Translations under genes and position numbers: made by a program
Assembly (NCBI GenBank): GCA_965229685.1
Contig: OZ245920.1
Span: forward strand, 2,418,001-2,482,000
DNA length: 64,000 nucleotides
DNA from: Pacificispira sp033344895
GTDB taxonomy: Bacteria > Pseudomonadota > Alphaproteobacteria > UBA8366 > Aestuariispiraceae
Direction: 5' to 3'
The notes under the pieces: generated by a model
What the model saw: only the letters and a program-made list of their open reading frames with translations
What the model was told of the DNA's origin: nothing
Databases searched by the model: none
Shown here: positions 16,596-25,436 of the stretch, piece after piece
Position numbering within the stretch: position 1 is the first letter of the stretch
Layout of the letters: each line of letters starts with the position of its first letter

Positions 16596-17390
16596 ATGAG
16601 TTACGAGACCATTCTCTTCGACATCGAAGACGGGGTCGCGACGATCACCTTGAATCGTCCGGACAAGCTGAATTCCTTCAATGACCAGATGCACGCCGAG
16701 ATCCGTGATGCCTTGACCAAGGCACAGTCCGACAAGGCGGTGCGATGCGTGATCCTCACCGGTGCCGGCCGCGGGTTCTGTGCCGGACAGGACCTTTCCG
16801 ACCGGCAGATGGGGAACGATGACGGCGCCAAAATCGATCTCGGCGACACGATCGAGCGCCTCTACAATCCGCTGGTCCGAACCATTGCCGGTCTCGAAAT
16901 GCCGGTCATCTGTGCCGTGAACGGTATTGCCGCCGGCGCCGGGGCAAATGTCGCGCTGTCCTGCGATATCGTGCTGGCCGCCCGTTCCGCCGCATTCCTG
17001 GAACCTTTCTGCAAGCTGGGTCTCGTGCCGGATGCCGGGGGCACATGGTCCCTTACCCATCGGGTTGGCATGGCCCGCGCCAAGGGCATGGCACTGCTGG
17101 GCGAAAAGCTGCCTGCCGAGAAGGCTGAGCAATGGGGCCTGATCTGGAAATGCGTGGACGATGACGCGCTGATGACCGAGGCGAAGTCGATTGCGGCGCA
17201 ATTGGCTGCGGGTCCAACCGTGGGTTACGGCTTCATCAAGCAGGCGATCCACGCCGCGGTCGACAATGATCTGGATTCTCAACTGGACCTGGAGCGGGAC
17301 CTGCAGCGTCAGGCTGGGCGAACGGCCGATTACCGCGAAGGGGTTTCGGCCTTTCTGGAAAAGCGCCAGCCCGTCTTCCGCGGCGAGTGA
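16596..17390 (+). CDS. paaG: Enoyl-CoA hydratase/isomerase PaaG
   Basis: This 264-residue crotonase-fold enzyme is the likely 1,2-epoxyphenylacetyl-CoA isomerase. The crotonase signature is present: TGAGRGFCAGQDLSDR (about 52-67) forms part of the oxyanion hole, and AVNGIAAGAGANVALSCDIV (about 108-127) contains the second. LEPFCKLGLVPDAGGTW matches PaaG-type isomerases, where D in VPDAGG is catalytic. It is first in the paaG-paaI-paaJ-paaK-paaX run, all within a few bases of each other. Confidence 0.88.
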   Translation: MSYETILFDIEDGVATITLNRPDKLNSFNDQMHAEIRDALTKAQSDKAVRCVILTGAGRGFCAGQDLSDRQMGNDDGAKIDLGDTIERLYNPLVRTIAGLEMPVICAVNGIAAGAGANVALSCDIVLAARSAAFLEPFCKLGLVPDAGGTWSLTHRVGMARAKGMALLGEKLPAEKAEQWGLIWKCVDDDALMTEAKSIAAQLAAGPTVGYGFIKQAIHAAVDNDLDSQLDLERDLQRQAGRTADYREGVSAFLEKRQPVFRGE

Positions 17391-17857
17391 CCAGCGCCAT
17401 GACCGGCGATCCAGACCCGCAGGAAGTGGCCGAAAAAGCAGCGGAGGCGATGCTGGCCGCGGATGCGGCAACCCGTGGTCTTGGCATGTCGGTCGACGCC
17501 ATCGGCCCCGGCTATGCCAAACTGTCCATGACAGTTCGCGAGGATATGCTGAACGGGCACAAGACTTGTCACGGCGGGTTCCTGTTTTCCCTGGCTGACA
17601 GTGCTTTCGCCTTTGGCTGCAATGCCTATAACAAGGTAACCGTCGCCCAGGGCTGCGAAATCGATTATCTGCGCCCAGGGCGACTGAACGACAAGCTGAC
17701 AGCGGAATGCCGCGAACAGGCCCTGGCGGGCCGCAGCGGCGTTTACGATGTCCGCATCACCAATCAGGACGGTGCCACGATCGCGCTGTTCCGGGGCAAA
17801 TCCCGGCGCTTGAAGGGCGTGATCGTCCCGGGCCTGACACCCGACGCAGAGGATTGA
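17387..17857 (+). CDS. paaI: Hydroxyphenylacetyl-CoA thioesterase PaaI
   Basis: This 156-residue hot-dog thioesterase hydrolyses dead-end CoA esters in phenylacetate catabolism. The active-site segment NGHKTCHGGFLFSLADSAFAF (near 59-79) and CEIDYLRPG match PaaI. The GTG at 17387 overlaps the paaG stop (GTGA); an ATG at 17399 four codons later is an alternative start. It lies 3 bases before the thiolase gene. Confidence 0.88.
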   Translation: MTSAMTGDPDPQEVAEKAAEAMLAADAATRGLGMSVDAIGPGYAKLSMTVREDMLNGHKTCHGGFLFSLADSAFAFGCNAYNKVTVAQGCEIDYLRPGRLNDKLTAECREQALAGRSGVYDVRITNQDGATIALFRGKSRRLKGVIVPGLTPDAED

Positions 17858-17860
17858 TCT

Positions 17861-19066
17861 ATGACCGACGCCTTCATTTGCGACGCCATCCGCACGCCCA
17901 TCGGCCGCTATGGCGGGGCCCTGTCCCCGGTGCGGGCCGACGATCTGGGCGCACACCCGATCGCGGCGCTGATGGAAAGGAACCCGAAACTGGATGCAGC
18001 AGCCATCGACGATGTGATCTATGGCTGCGCCAATCAGGCGGGCGAGGACAACCGGAATGTCGCCCGCATGGCAGCCCTGCTGGCAGGCCTGCCGGACAGC
18101 GTGCCCGGGTCGACCATGAACCGGCTTTGCGGGTCGGGCATGGATGCGGTCGGAACCGCGGCGCGGGCCATCCGTGCCGGGGATGCCTCGCTGATGATCG
18201 CCGGCGGCGTGGAGAGCATGAGCCGCGCGCCCTTCGTGATGGGCAAGGCCGACACCGCTTTTTCCCGCAATGCCGAAATTCATGACACCACGATCGGCTG
18301 GCGCTTCGTCAACAAGCTGATGAAGGAGCGCTACGGCATCGATTCCATGCCGGAGACGGCAGAGAATGTCGCGGAGGACTTCCAGATTTCCCGCGCCGAT
18401 CAGGATGCTTTCGCCGCCCGCTCCCAGCAACGCGCCGTCGCTGCCCAGGAAAACGGGCGCCTGGCCGTAGAAATCGCGCCTGTATCCATTCCTCAGCGCA
18501 AGGGCGATCCCATCGTGGTCGACCGCGACGAACACCCCCGGCCCGGCACCAGCGCCGAGAAACTGGCCAAGCTGCCGACGCCCTTCCGCAAGGATGGCAG
18601 TGTGACTGCCGGCAACGCGTCCGGAGTGAATGACGGCGCGGCGGCGCTGTTTGTCGCCTCGGAGGCAGCGGCCGCCGCCAACGGCCTGACGCCGCGCGCG
18701 CGTGTGCTGGGCATGGCCACCGCCGGTGTGGCGCCGCGCATCATGGGCTACGGTCCCGCCCCCGCCAGCGAGAAGCTGTTGGAGCGCCTAGGTCTGAAGA
18801 TCGGCGACATCGACGTGATCGAACTGAACGAGGCCTTTGCCGCACAGGCCCTCGCGGTCACCCGGCGCCTGGGCCTGCCTGATGACGCCGAACACGTTAA
18901 CCCGAATGGCGGCGCCATTGCCCTGGGCCACCCGCTCGGCATGTCCGGCGCGCGCCTGATCCTGACGGCGGTCGAGGAACTGCACCGCCGCGACGCGCGC
19001 TATGCCCTGTGCACCATGTGTATCGGAGTCGGACAGGGCATCGCGACGGTACTGGAAAAGGTGTAA
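17861..19066 (+). CDS. paaJ: 3-oxoadipyl-CoA thiolase
   Basis: This 401-residue thiolase cleaves 3-oxoadipyl-CoA to succinyl-CoA and acetyl-CoA. The nucleophilic cysteine is C90 in NRLCGSGMDA, with NEAFAAQ, GGAIALGHPLG and CIGVGQG completing the site. Its place in a paa operon points to PaaJ; the enzyme is interchangeable with PcaF of the beta-ketoadipate route. It could also serve the box pathway encoded 11 kb away, since both end at 3-oxoadipyl-CoA. Confidence 0.9.
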   Translation: MTDAFICDAIRTPIGRYGGALSPVRADDLGAHPIAALMERNPKLDAAAIDDVIYGCANQAGEDNRNVARMAALLAGLPDSVPGSTMNRLCGSGMDAVGTAARAIRAGDASLMIAGGVESMSRAPFVMGKADTAFSRNAEIHDTTIGWRFVNKLMKERYGIDSMPETAENVAEDFQISRADQDAFAARSQQRAVAAQENGRLAVEIAPVSIPQRKGDPIVVDRDEHPRPGTSAEKLAKLPTPFRKDGSVTAGNASGVNDGAAALFVASEAAAAANGLTPRARVLGMATAGVAPRIMGYGPAPASEKLLERLGLKIGDIDVIELNEAFAAQALAVTRRLGLPDDAEHVNPNGGAIALGHPLGMSGARLILTAVEELHRRDARYALCTMCIGVGQGIATVLEKV

Positions 19067-19069
19067 CGC

Positions 19070-20365
19070 ATGAACGAACGGATTCCGGGCCTTCACCCGA
19101 TCGAAACCGCAAGTATCGACGAGATCCGGTCCCTGCAGCTGGAGCGGCTGCGGGCGACCCTGAACCACGCCTATTCGAAGATCCGCCACTACAAGGAGAG
19201 CTTCGATGCGGCCGGCGTTCATCCGGACGACCTTCAGGATCTGTCCGATCTGTCAAAGTTCCCCTTCCTGGTGAAGGACGATCTGCGGGCCAATTATCCG
19301 TTCGGCATGTTCGCCCATCCGACCAGTGAACTGGCGCGGATTCATGCGTCTTCAGGCACGACCGGAAAGCCGACGGTCGTCGGCTATACCGCCAATGACG
19401 TCTCCATGTGGGCGGATGTCATGGCACGGTCGATGTACGCCGCCGGGGCCCGACCCGGAATGAAGGTCCACATTGCCTACGGCTACGGCCTGTTCACCGG
19501 CGGCCTGGGCGCGCATTACGGGGCCGAACGCCTGGGTGCGATGGTGATCCCGATGTCGGGTGGCCAAACCGAGAAGCAGGTTCAGCTGATCGCCGATTTC
19601 GAACCGGACGTCATCATGGTAACGCCGTCCTACATGCTGGCGCTGGCAGACGAGATGGACCGTCAGGGCCTGACGAAGGACAAGTGCAGCATCCGCTATG
19701 GGATCTTCGGGGCGGAACCCTGGACCAACGAGATGCGGACATCGATCGAGGCGCGAACCGGATTGTCCGCCGTCGACATCTACGGTCTGTCCGAGGTGAT
19801 CGGCCCCGGCGTCGCCAATGAATGCGTCGAGACGAAGGACGGTCTGCATGTTTGGGAAGACCATTTCTATCCGGAAATTATCGATCCGGAGTCCGGCGAA
19901 GTGCTGCCCGATGGAGAGTTCGGCGAACTGGTCTTCACCAGCCTGACCAAGGAGGCGCTGCCGATCATCCGCTATCGCACGCGTGACCTGACACGGCTGA
20001 TGCCAGGCACGGCCCGGTCGATGCGCCGCATGGAGAAGGTCACCGGCCGCAGCGACGACATGTTGATCATCCGCGGCGTCAATGTCTTCCCGACCCAGAT
20101 CGAGGAACTGATCCTCAAGGATTCCCGGCTGGCGCCACATTACCAGTTGGAAATCGGCAAGGACGGTTCGATGGACACCCTGACGATCAATGTCGAAGGA
20201 AAACCCGGCAGCGACGCGGACAGCCGCGCCACGGCCGCCAGGGACCTCGCCCATCTGGTGAAGTCCTATATCGGCGTTTCGGCGGCCGTGAACGTGCTGG
20301 ACGAAGGTGCGGTCGAGCGTTCCATCGGCAAGGCGAAACGGGTTGTCGATCTGCGGAAGGCCTGA
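19070..20365 (+). CDS. paaK: Phenylacetate-CoA ligase
   Basis: This 431-residue adenylate-forming enzyme activates phenylacetate to phenylacetyl-CoA with ATP, the entry step of the pathway. Landmarks are the ATP loop ASSGTTGKPTVVGYT (near 90-104), the FGAEPW and YGLSEVIGPGVA segments, and the C-terminal RSDDMLIIRGVNVFPTQIEE hinge region. The length of about 430 residues is typical of PaaK and much shorter than acetate- or benzoate-CoA ligases. It starts 3 bases after the thiolase stop. Confidence 0.92.
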   Translation: MNERIPGLHPIETASIDEIRSLQLERLRATLNHAYSKIRHYKESFDAAGVHPDDLQDLSDLSKFPFLVKDDLRANYPFGMFAHPTSELARIHASSGTTGKPTVVGYTANDVSMWADVMARSMYAAGARPGMKVHIAYGYGLFTGGLGAHYGAERLGAMVIPMSGGQTEKQVQLIADFEPDVIMVTPSYMLALADEMDRQGLTKDKCSIRYGIFGAEPWTNEMRTSIEARTGLSAVDIYGLSEVIGPGVANECVETKDGLHVWEDHFYPEIIDPESGEVLPDGEFGELVFTSLTKEALPIIRYRTRDLTRLMPGTARSMRRMEKVTGRSDDMLIIRGVNVFPTQIEELILKDSRLAPHYQLEIGKDGSMDTLTINVEGKPGSDADSRATAARDLAHLVKSYIGVSAAVNVLDEGAVERSIGKAKRVVDLRKA

Positions 20366-20374
20366 TCCAGCCCG

Positions 20375-21253
20375 ATGTCCTCCGCCGCCTGTGCCTTTCT
20401 GCAACTGCTTTCGCCGGACAGACCGCGCGCGAAATCGCTGATCGTTACGGTTTATGGCGATTCCGTCCTGCCCTTTGGCGGCGGCTGCTGGCTGGGCGCG
20501 CTGATCGACCTCGTGGCGCCGCTGGGTTTGAACGAGCGCGTGACTCGTACGGCGGTGTTCCGGTTGGTCCAGGACGGTATTCTGGAAGCGGAGCGTGTCG
20601 GCCGACGCAGTCGATACACCCTGACCCGCATCGGCCGACGGCAGTTCGATTCCGCCCAGGCACGCATCTATGCCTCGGAACCGCCGCAGCGGGACGGCAA
20701 ATGGACCCTGATCGCGATGCCCGACGCCTTGTCGGCAGCGGAGCGGGATGCTCTTTCCCGGGAACTGGGATGGCTGGGTTTCGCGCGTCTGGCGCCCGGA
20801 CTGCTGGGGACGGCGCGGGGCGATGCGGCAGATCAGGTCAATACCGTGCTTTCAGAACTGGAGAGCACCGAGGATTGCGTCGTCTTTGCCGCCGAGTCCC
20901 GGTCCGATGGAGCGCTTCCCGGGCTGGCGGCAAAGGCCTGGCCTCTGGAGGAAATTGCGGCCGACTATTCCGAGTTCCTCAGCCTTTTCGAACGGCTGCG
21001 CAGCGATGCGCCTCATCTCGGGCCGGAAGATGCCTTCGTTGCGCGCACCCTGCTGATCCATGCCTATCGCCGGGCCCTGCTGCGCGATCCTGCGCTGCCG
21101 GACATGCTTCTGCCGGAACGATGGCCTGGTCATGCGGCACGGAGCCTCGCCCGCGATCTGTATCGCGCGCTCCAGCCCGCGTCCCAATCGCATCTGAAAA
21201 GGGTCCTGGCGGAAGAAGCCGCGAATGGACTTGCCATGCCGCGCTTCAAATAG
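20375..21253 (+). CDS. paaX: PaaX family transcriptional repressor
   Basis: This 292-residue protein matches PaaX, the phenylacetyl-CoA-responsive repressor of paa genes. The N-terminal winged helix carries KSLIVTVYGDSVLP followed by GLNERVTRTAVFRLVQDGIL and VGRRSRYTLT (about 20-85). The rest is the family's central and C-terminal effector domain. It is the last gene of the operon, so it probably acts back on the paaN/paaG control region. Confidence 0.88.
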   Translation: MSSAACAFLQLLSPDRPRAKSLIVTVYGDSVLPFGGGCWLGALIDLVAPLGLNERVTRTAVFRLVQDGILEAERVGRRSRYTLTRIGRRQFDSAQARIYASEPPQRDGKWTLIAMPDALSAAERDALSRELGWLGFARLAPGLLGTARGDAADQVNTVLSELESTEDCVVFAAESRSDGALPGLAAKAWPLEEIAADYSEFLSLFERLRSDAPHLGPEDAFVARTLLIHAYRRALLRDPALPDMLLPERWPGHAARSLARDLYRALQPASQSHLKRVLAEEAANGLAMPRFK

Positions 21254-21371
21254 GGCGACTTTCCCCTGCCCTGCCGGTCTCATCTTTGCACATTGAAACT
21301 GGCTGAATCGACCGGCATTGCCGCCCATCGGCATTTCGCACTAAGGTCCCGGTCCGAAAGGAACCGGTTCC

Positions 21372-22217
21372 ATGAAAGTTGACCCGATTGCAGGGTATCT
21401 CGGCGCGGAAGTCACCGGTATCGACCTGTCGGCACCGATCGCCGGCAACGAGGCAAAGGCGCTGCGGGACTTGCTGGGCCGTCATCTGGTTCTGGTCCTG
21501 CCCGGACAGGCATTGGAAATGCCGGCCTTGAAACAGGCGACGCAAATCTTCGGTGAGGTTCTGAAGGTACCCTATGTCGAGGGATCGGCCCAGGATCCCG
21601 AGGTCATTGCGGTTCTGAAGGAGGCCGACGAATGCAACATCGAGGTTTTCGGCGGAGACTGGCATTCCGACTTCAGCTTCCTGGAAGCACCACCCGGCGG
21701 GTCGCTGCTGCAATCCGTCGAGGTACCGCCCTATGGCGGTGACACATTGTGGTCCAGTCAGGTGGCCGCCTATGAACGGTTGCCGGGTGACCTGAAGGCG
21801 ATCGTCCAACATCGCAAGGCCGTCCATCTGGGCGCGCCTTACGGCAAGAAACACGCCCCGCCCAGCGACATAGCCGTTTCCAGAAGTATCCGGATGAGAC
21901 GGGGTGACGAAAACGCGGACCGTCCCCGACTGCATCCCATCGTGCGGACCCACCCGGAAAGTGGACGCAAGGCACTGTTCGTGAACCCGACCTATACGGT
22001 GGCGGTCGAAGGTCTGCCCGAAGACGAAAGCCGGGACGTTCTGGCACGATTGCTGAAGCATTGCCTGCGACCCGACTTCACCATGCGGCACCGCTGGCGT
22101 CCGGGGGACCTGTGCATCTGGGACAACCGGATGACCCTGCATTACGCAATCAATGATTATGACGGCCATCGGCGCCTCATGTACCGAACGACCTTTGCAG
22201 GAGAGCGCCCGGAATGA
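21372..22217 (+). CDS. TauD/TfdA family Fe(II)/2-oxoglutarate dioxygenase
   Basis: This 281-residue enzyme belongs to the taurine-dioxygenase family. The iron-binding H-x-D is WHSDFSF (near 97-103), the distal histidine is in MTLHYAINDY, and the 2-oxoglutarate arginine follows in HRRLMYRTTF. The substrate is unknown; family members act on taurine, aryloxyacetates or gamma-butyrobetaine. The downstream methyltransferase overlaps by 4 bases. Confidence 0.88.
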   Translation: MKVDPIAGYLGAEVTGIDLSAPIAGNEAKALRDLLGRHLVLVLPGQALEMPALKQATQIFGEVLKVPYVEGSAQDPEVIAVLKEADECNIEVFGGDWHSDFSFLEAPPGGSLLQSVEVPPYGGDTLWSSQVAAYERLPGDLKAIVQHRKAVHLGAPYGKKHAPPSDIAVSRSIRMRRGDENADRPRLHPIVRTHPESGRKALFVNPTYTVAVEGLPEDESRDVLARLLKHCLRPDFTMRHRWRPGDLCIWDNRMTLHYAINDYDGHRRLMYRTTFAGERPE

Positions 22218-22957
22218 GCGGCCCCGACCCATCCTATACCGACCCGCGCATGGCGCAGGTATACGATTCCCTGAACCCCTGGCGCGAGGATCAGGATTTC
22301 TATGCAGGTCTGATCGGAACCAAACCGTGTCGCGTGCTGGATGTCGGCTGCGGCACCGGAACGCTGGCCGTCGAACTGGCGCGGCGCGGGCATGAGGTCA
22401 CGGGCGCCGACCCGGCGGCAGCCATGCTGGACATCGCGCGATCCAAGCCGTTCGGCGATCGGGTGACATGGGTTCAGGCTGAGGCACAGAACCTGGATCT
22501 GGAAGCACGGTTCGACTGGATCGTCCTGTCCGGCCACGCCTTTCAGGTCTTTCTGGATGAAGCGTCCATATTGAAAGTCCTTCGGACCTTTCGGCGACAT
22601 CTGGCAACGGGCGGCGCTCTGGCCTTTGAAACCCGCAATCCGGCCTTCGAAAGCTGGCGCAGTTGGAATCCGGAAGAGAGTTTGGAGACAGTGGATGTGC
22701 CGAATGTCGGCCCGGTCACGGTTCACAACCGGGTCGTCAGCGGGTCGCGCAACCGCGTCACCTACGAAACCCATTTCGCATTTCCTGATGGCAGCCGGCA
22801 TACGGGAATCGGAACCTTGAACTATGTCGAGGTGCCGGACCTCGTCCGGATGCTGGGGGATTGCGAATTTGCCGATCCGGAACTGTTTGGTTTCTGGGAT
22901 CGCCGCCCCCTGGACGAAAACGAGCGCGAAATCATCGTCATCGCGCGTCCGGCGTAG
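22214..22957 (+). CDS. Class I SAM-dependent methyltransferase
   Basis: This 247-residue protein carries motif I VLDVGCGTGTLAVEL (about 38-52) and the acidic GADPAA loop that binds SAM ribose. It resembles small-molecule or biotin/ubiquinone-type methyltransferases, but the substrate cannot be read from the sequence. ATGA overlap with the preceding dioxygenase suggests a two-gene unit in which a dioxygenase product is methylated or a methylated compound is processed; that link is inference. Confidence 0.82.
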   Translation: MSGPDPSYTDPRMAQVYDSLNPWREDQDFYAGLIGTKPCRVLDVGCGTGTLAVELARRGHEVTGADPAAAMLDIARSKPFGDRVTWVQAEAQNLDLEARFDWIVLSGHAFQVFLDEASILKVLRTFRRHLATGGALAFETRNPAFESWRSWNPEESLETVDVPNVGPVTVHNRVVSGSRNRVTYETHFAFPDGSRHTGIGTLNYVEVPDLVRMLGDCEFADPELFGFWDRRPLDENEREIIVIARPA

Positions 22958-23028
22958 TTGTCGCCTTCCGCGGATTCGGCTAGTCTCTCGCGCTATCGCG
23001 TTGCAATTCTTAAGGAAACAGCAGTCCC

Positions 23029-23478
23029 ATGGCTGATCGCCGCGTCATGGTCCTGAATGGGCCGAACCTGAACATGTTAGGCAAGCGTGAACCGTCCATC
23101 TATGGCGCGACCACGCTGGCCGATGTCGAGGCGATGTGCGTAGACGCCGCGTCGACCCTGGGGCTGGCTGCGGATTGCCGGCAATCGAACCATGAAGGCA
23201 ATCTGATCGACTGGTGTCACGAAGCGCGGGAAGGCCATGCCGGTATCATCATAAACGCCGGCGGGCTCACCCATACATCCGTTGCGCTGCGCGATGCGCT
23301 GTCAGCGGCGGAACTGCCGGTGGTGGAGGTGCATATCTCCAACATCCACGCGCGCGAAAGCTTTCGGCACACCAGCCTGATTGCGCCGATCGCCGTCGGC
23401 ATGATCTGCGGGCTGGGGACGACCGGATACCGACTGGCGCTGGAGGCGATGGCCGAGATATTGAGCGGCGATCGTTAG
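23029..23478 (+). CDS. aroQ: Type II 3-dehydroquinate dehydratase
   Basis: This 149-residue enzyme catalyses the third step of the shikimate pathway. NGPNLNMLGKREPSIYG at the N-terminus contains the essential tyrosine, QSNHEGNLIDW the substrate loop, and EVHISNIHARESFRH the catalytic histidine. Length is standard. aroQ-accB-accC is a common alphaproteobacterial order and is intact here. Confidence 0.95.
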   Translation: MADRRVMVLNGPNLNMLGKREPSIYGATTLADVEAMCVDAASTLGLAADCRQSNHEGNLIDWCHEAREGHAGIIINAGGLTHTSVALRDALSAAELPVVEVHISNIHARESFRHTSLIAPIAVGMICGLGTTGYRLALEAMAEILSGDR

Positions 23479-23494
23479 GTCTGGCGTCTTTTCT

Positions 23495-23530
23495 GTCCGT
23501 GCGAACCCCTGTACAAGGGGGCCAACGGAC
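23495..23530 (+). other. Nested stem-loop in the accB leader
   Basis: Outer arms GTCCGT (23495-23500) and ACGGAC (23525-23530) enclose an inner CCCCT/AGGGG stem (23506-23510 with 23516-23520). The structure lies between the aroQ stop and accB, ending 28 bases before the accB start. It could be a leader element or an mRNA processing or termination structure; no T-run follows. Confidence 0.35.
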
Positions 23531-23557
23531 ATCACGAATAAGGGGTGGGTTGGCCTT

Positions 23558-24010
23558 ATGGCGAAACTCGACGTCGATATCGAACTGATCGGCAAGCTGG
23601 CTGATCTCATGGAAGACAAGGGCCTGACCGAGCTGGTCGTCGAAGAGGACGAGAACAAGCTGCGTCTGCAACGCGGCGGCGGTGCGGTCTATGCAGCGGC
23701 GCCGGCCTATGCCCCGCCTGCGGGCGCGCCCCCGACAGCCGGCGATGCCCCGGCGGCCTCCGACGCGGCCAGCCATCCGGGCGCAGTCACCTCGCCCATG
23801 GTCGGCACCGTTTACATGGCACCGCAACCTGGCGCGGCCAACTTCATCTCGGTCGGCAGCCAGGTCACCGAAGGCCAGACACTGCTGATCATCGAGGCCA
23901 TGAAGGTCATGAACCAGATTCCGGCGCCGAAAGCCGGCAAGGTCACGCAAATCCTTGTCGCCGACGGTCACCCCGTCGAATTCGGTGAACCGCTGGTCAT
24001 CATCGAATGA
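23558..24010 (+). CDS. accB: Acetyl-CoA carboxylase biotin carboxyl carrier protein
   Basis: This 150-residue protein has the usual BCCP form: an N-terminal helical segment, a flexible Ala/Pro linker (about 45-75) and a C-terminal biotinyl domain. The biotin lysine is K116 in IIEAMKVMNQI. It carries carboxybiotin between AccC and the carboxyltransferase. It is followed 25 bases later by accC. Confidence 0.95.
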   Translation: MAKLDVDIELIGKLADLMEDKGLTELVVEEDENKLRLQRGGGAVYAAAPAYAPPAGAPPTAGDAPAASDAASHPGAVTSPMVGTVYMAPQPGAANFISVGSQVTEGQTLLIIEAMKVMNQIPAPKAGKVTQILVADGHPVEFGEPLVIIE

Positions 24011-24035
24011 CACGCGAAAGCGGGATCTGACGGCC

Positions 24036-25376
24036 ATGTTTGAAAAAGTCCTGATCGCCAACCGCGGCGAAATCGCCCTTCGCATTCACCGCGCGTGCAA
24101 GGAAATGGGCATCCAGACCGTCGCCATCCATTCGACGGCGGACGCCGATGCCATGCATGTTCGGCTGGCGGATGAGGCGATCTGCATCGGTCCGCCCGCC
24201 CCGAAGGACAGCTATCTGAATATTCCGGCGATCCTGACCGCGGCGACGCTGACCCGCGCGGACGCGATCCATCCCGGTGTCGGCTTTCTGTCGGAAAACG
24301 CCCGGTTCGCCGAAATGGTCGAGGATCACGGCATCACCTTCATCGGCCCGACGCCTGAACATATGCGCGTCATGGGCGACAAGGTGGCGGCCAAGGATGA
24401 GGCCAAGCGGCTGGGCATCCCCGTCGTTCCCGGGTCCGACGGCTCGGTCGACACCGAGGAAGAGGCCCTGAAGCTGGCCGAAGAGATCGGGTTCCCGCTG
24501 ATCATCAAGGCGGCCGCCGGCGGCGGCGGGCGCGGCATGAAGGTTGCGTCCAAGATGGCCGATGTCGCTCAGGCCTGGGCCATTTGTCGAACCGAGGCCA
24601 AAGCGGCCTTTGGCGACGACACGGTCTATATGGAGCGATATCTCAGCCGCCCCCGGCATATTGAGGTGCAGGTGCTTGGTGACGGCCAGGGCAATTGCGT
24701 GAACCTGGGCGAACGCGACTGTTCGATCCAGCGCCGGCACCAGAAAGTGATCGAGGAAGCCCCTTCCCCGGCGCTCAACGCATCCCAGCGCAAGAGCATC
24801 GGCGACACGGTCAACAAGGCCATCGGAGAGATGGGCTATCGCGGTGCGGGCACGATCGAGTTCCTCTACGAGGACGGCGAGTTCTTCTTCATCGAGATGA
24901 ATACCCGACTGCAGGTCGAACACCCGATTTCGGAAATGGTCTGCGGCATCGACCTCGTGCGGGAGCAGATCAAGGTCGCTGCCGGAATGCCGCTGGCGTT
25001 CAAGCAGAGCGATATCGAGATCGCCGGACATGCCATCGAATGCCGCGTGACGGCGGAGCACCCGGAAACCTTCATGCCGACCCCGGGCCGGATCACCGAC
25101 TATCACGCGCCGGGTGGCCTGGGTGTCCGCGTGGACAGCCAGCTTTACTCCGGTTACCGCGTGCCGCCGTATTACGACAGCCTTGTATCGAAGCTTGTCG
25201 TGCACGGCGCCAACCGCAACGAATGCCTGATGCGTCTACGTCGTGCCCTGGACGAATATGTCATCGGCGGCATACAGACCACGATACCGCTGCATCAGAA
25301 AATCATTGCGGAGCGACCGTTTATCGACGGAAACTATGACATCCACTGGCTGGAAAAGTGGATGGGCCTGAAATAG
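24036..25376 (+). CDS. accC: Acetyl-CoA carboxylase biotin carboxylase
   Basis: This 446-residue ATP-grasp enzyme carboxylates biotin on AccB. It starts MFEKVLIANRGEIALRIHRA, carries the KAAAGGGGRGMK ATP loop (near 154-165), the EVQVLGD and RDCSIQRRHQKV segments and the FIEMNTRLQVEHP catalytic strand. The frame is open upstream to 23955, but the ATG at 24036 matches the family start. The C-terminal ETFMPTPG and YDSLVSKL segments are also typical. Confidence 0.96.
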   Translation: MFEKVLIANRGEIALRIHRACKEMGIQTVAIHSTADADAMHVRLADEAICIGPPAPKDSYLNIPAILTAATLTRADAIHPGVGFLSENARFAEMVEDHGITFIGPTPEHMRVMGDKVAAKDEAKRLGIPVVPGSDGSVDTEEEALKLAEEIGFPLIIKAAAGGGGRGMKVASKMADVAQAWAICRTEAKAAFGDDTVYMERYLSRPRHIEVQVLGDGQGNCVNLGERDCSIQRRHQKVIEEAPSPALNASQRKSIGDTVNKAIGEMGYRGAGTIEFLYEDGEFFFIEMNTRLQVEHPISEMVCGIDLVREQIKVAAGMPLAFKQSDIEIAGHAIECRVTAEHPETFMPTPGRITDYHAPGGLGVRVDSQLYSGYRVPPYYDSLVSKLVVHGANRNECLMRLRRALDEYVIGGIQTTIPLHQKIIAERPFIDGNYDIHWLEKWMGLK

Positions 25377-25436
25377 GCCGAGGGCAGAGCACCGTCATCG
25401 GCCGCAACGTGGAGACGCCCTTGTTGCCGAGGCATA

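Noticed and set aside
17330..18535. A 401-residue frame opposite paaI and paaJ
   Set aside because: It crosses several real genes and lacks any recognisable motif.
24000..25205. A 401-residue frame opposite accC
   Set aside because: It is a codon-bias shadow of the conserved accC; the product resembles no known family.
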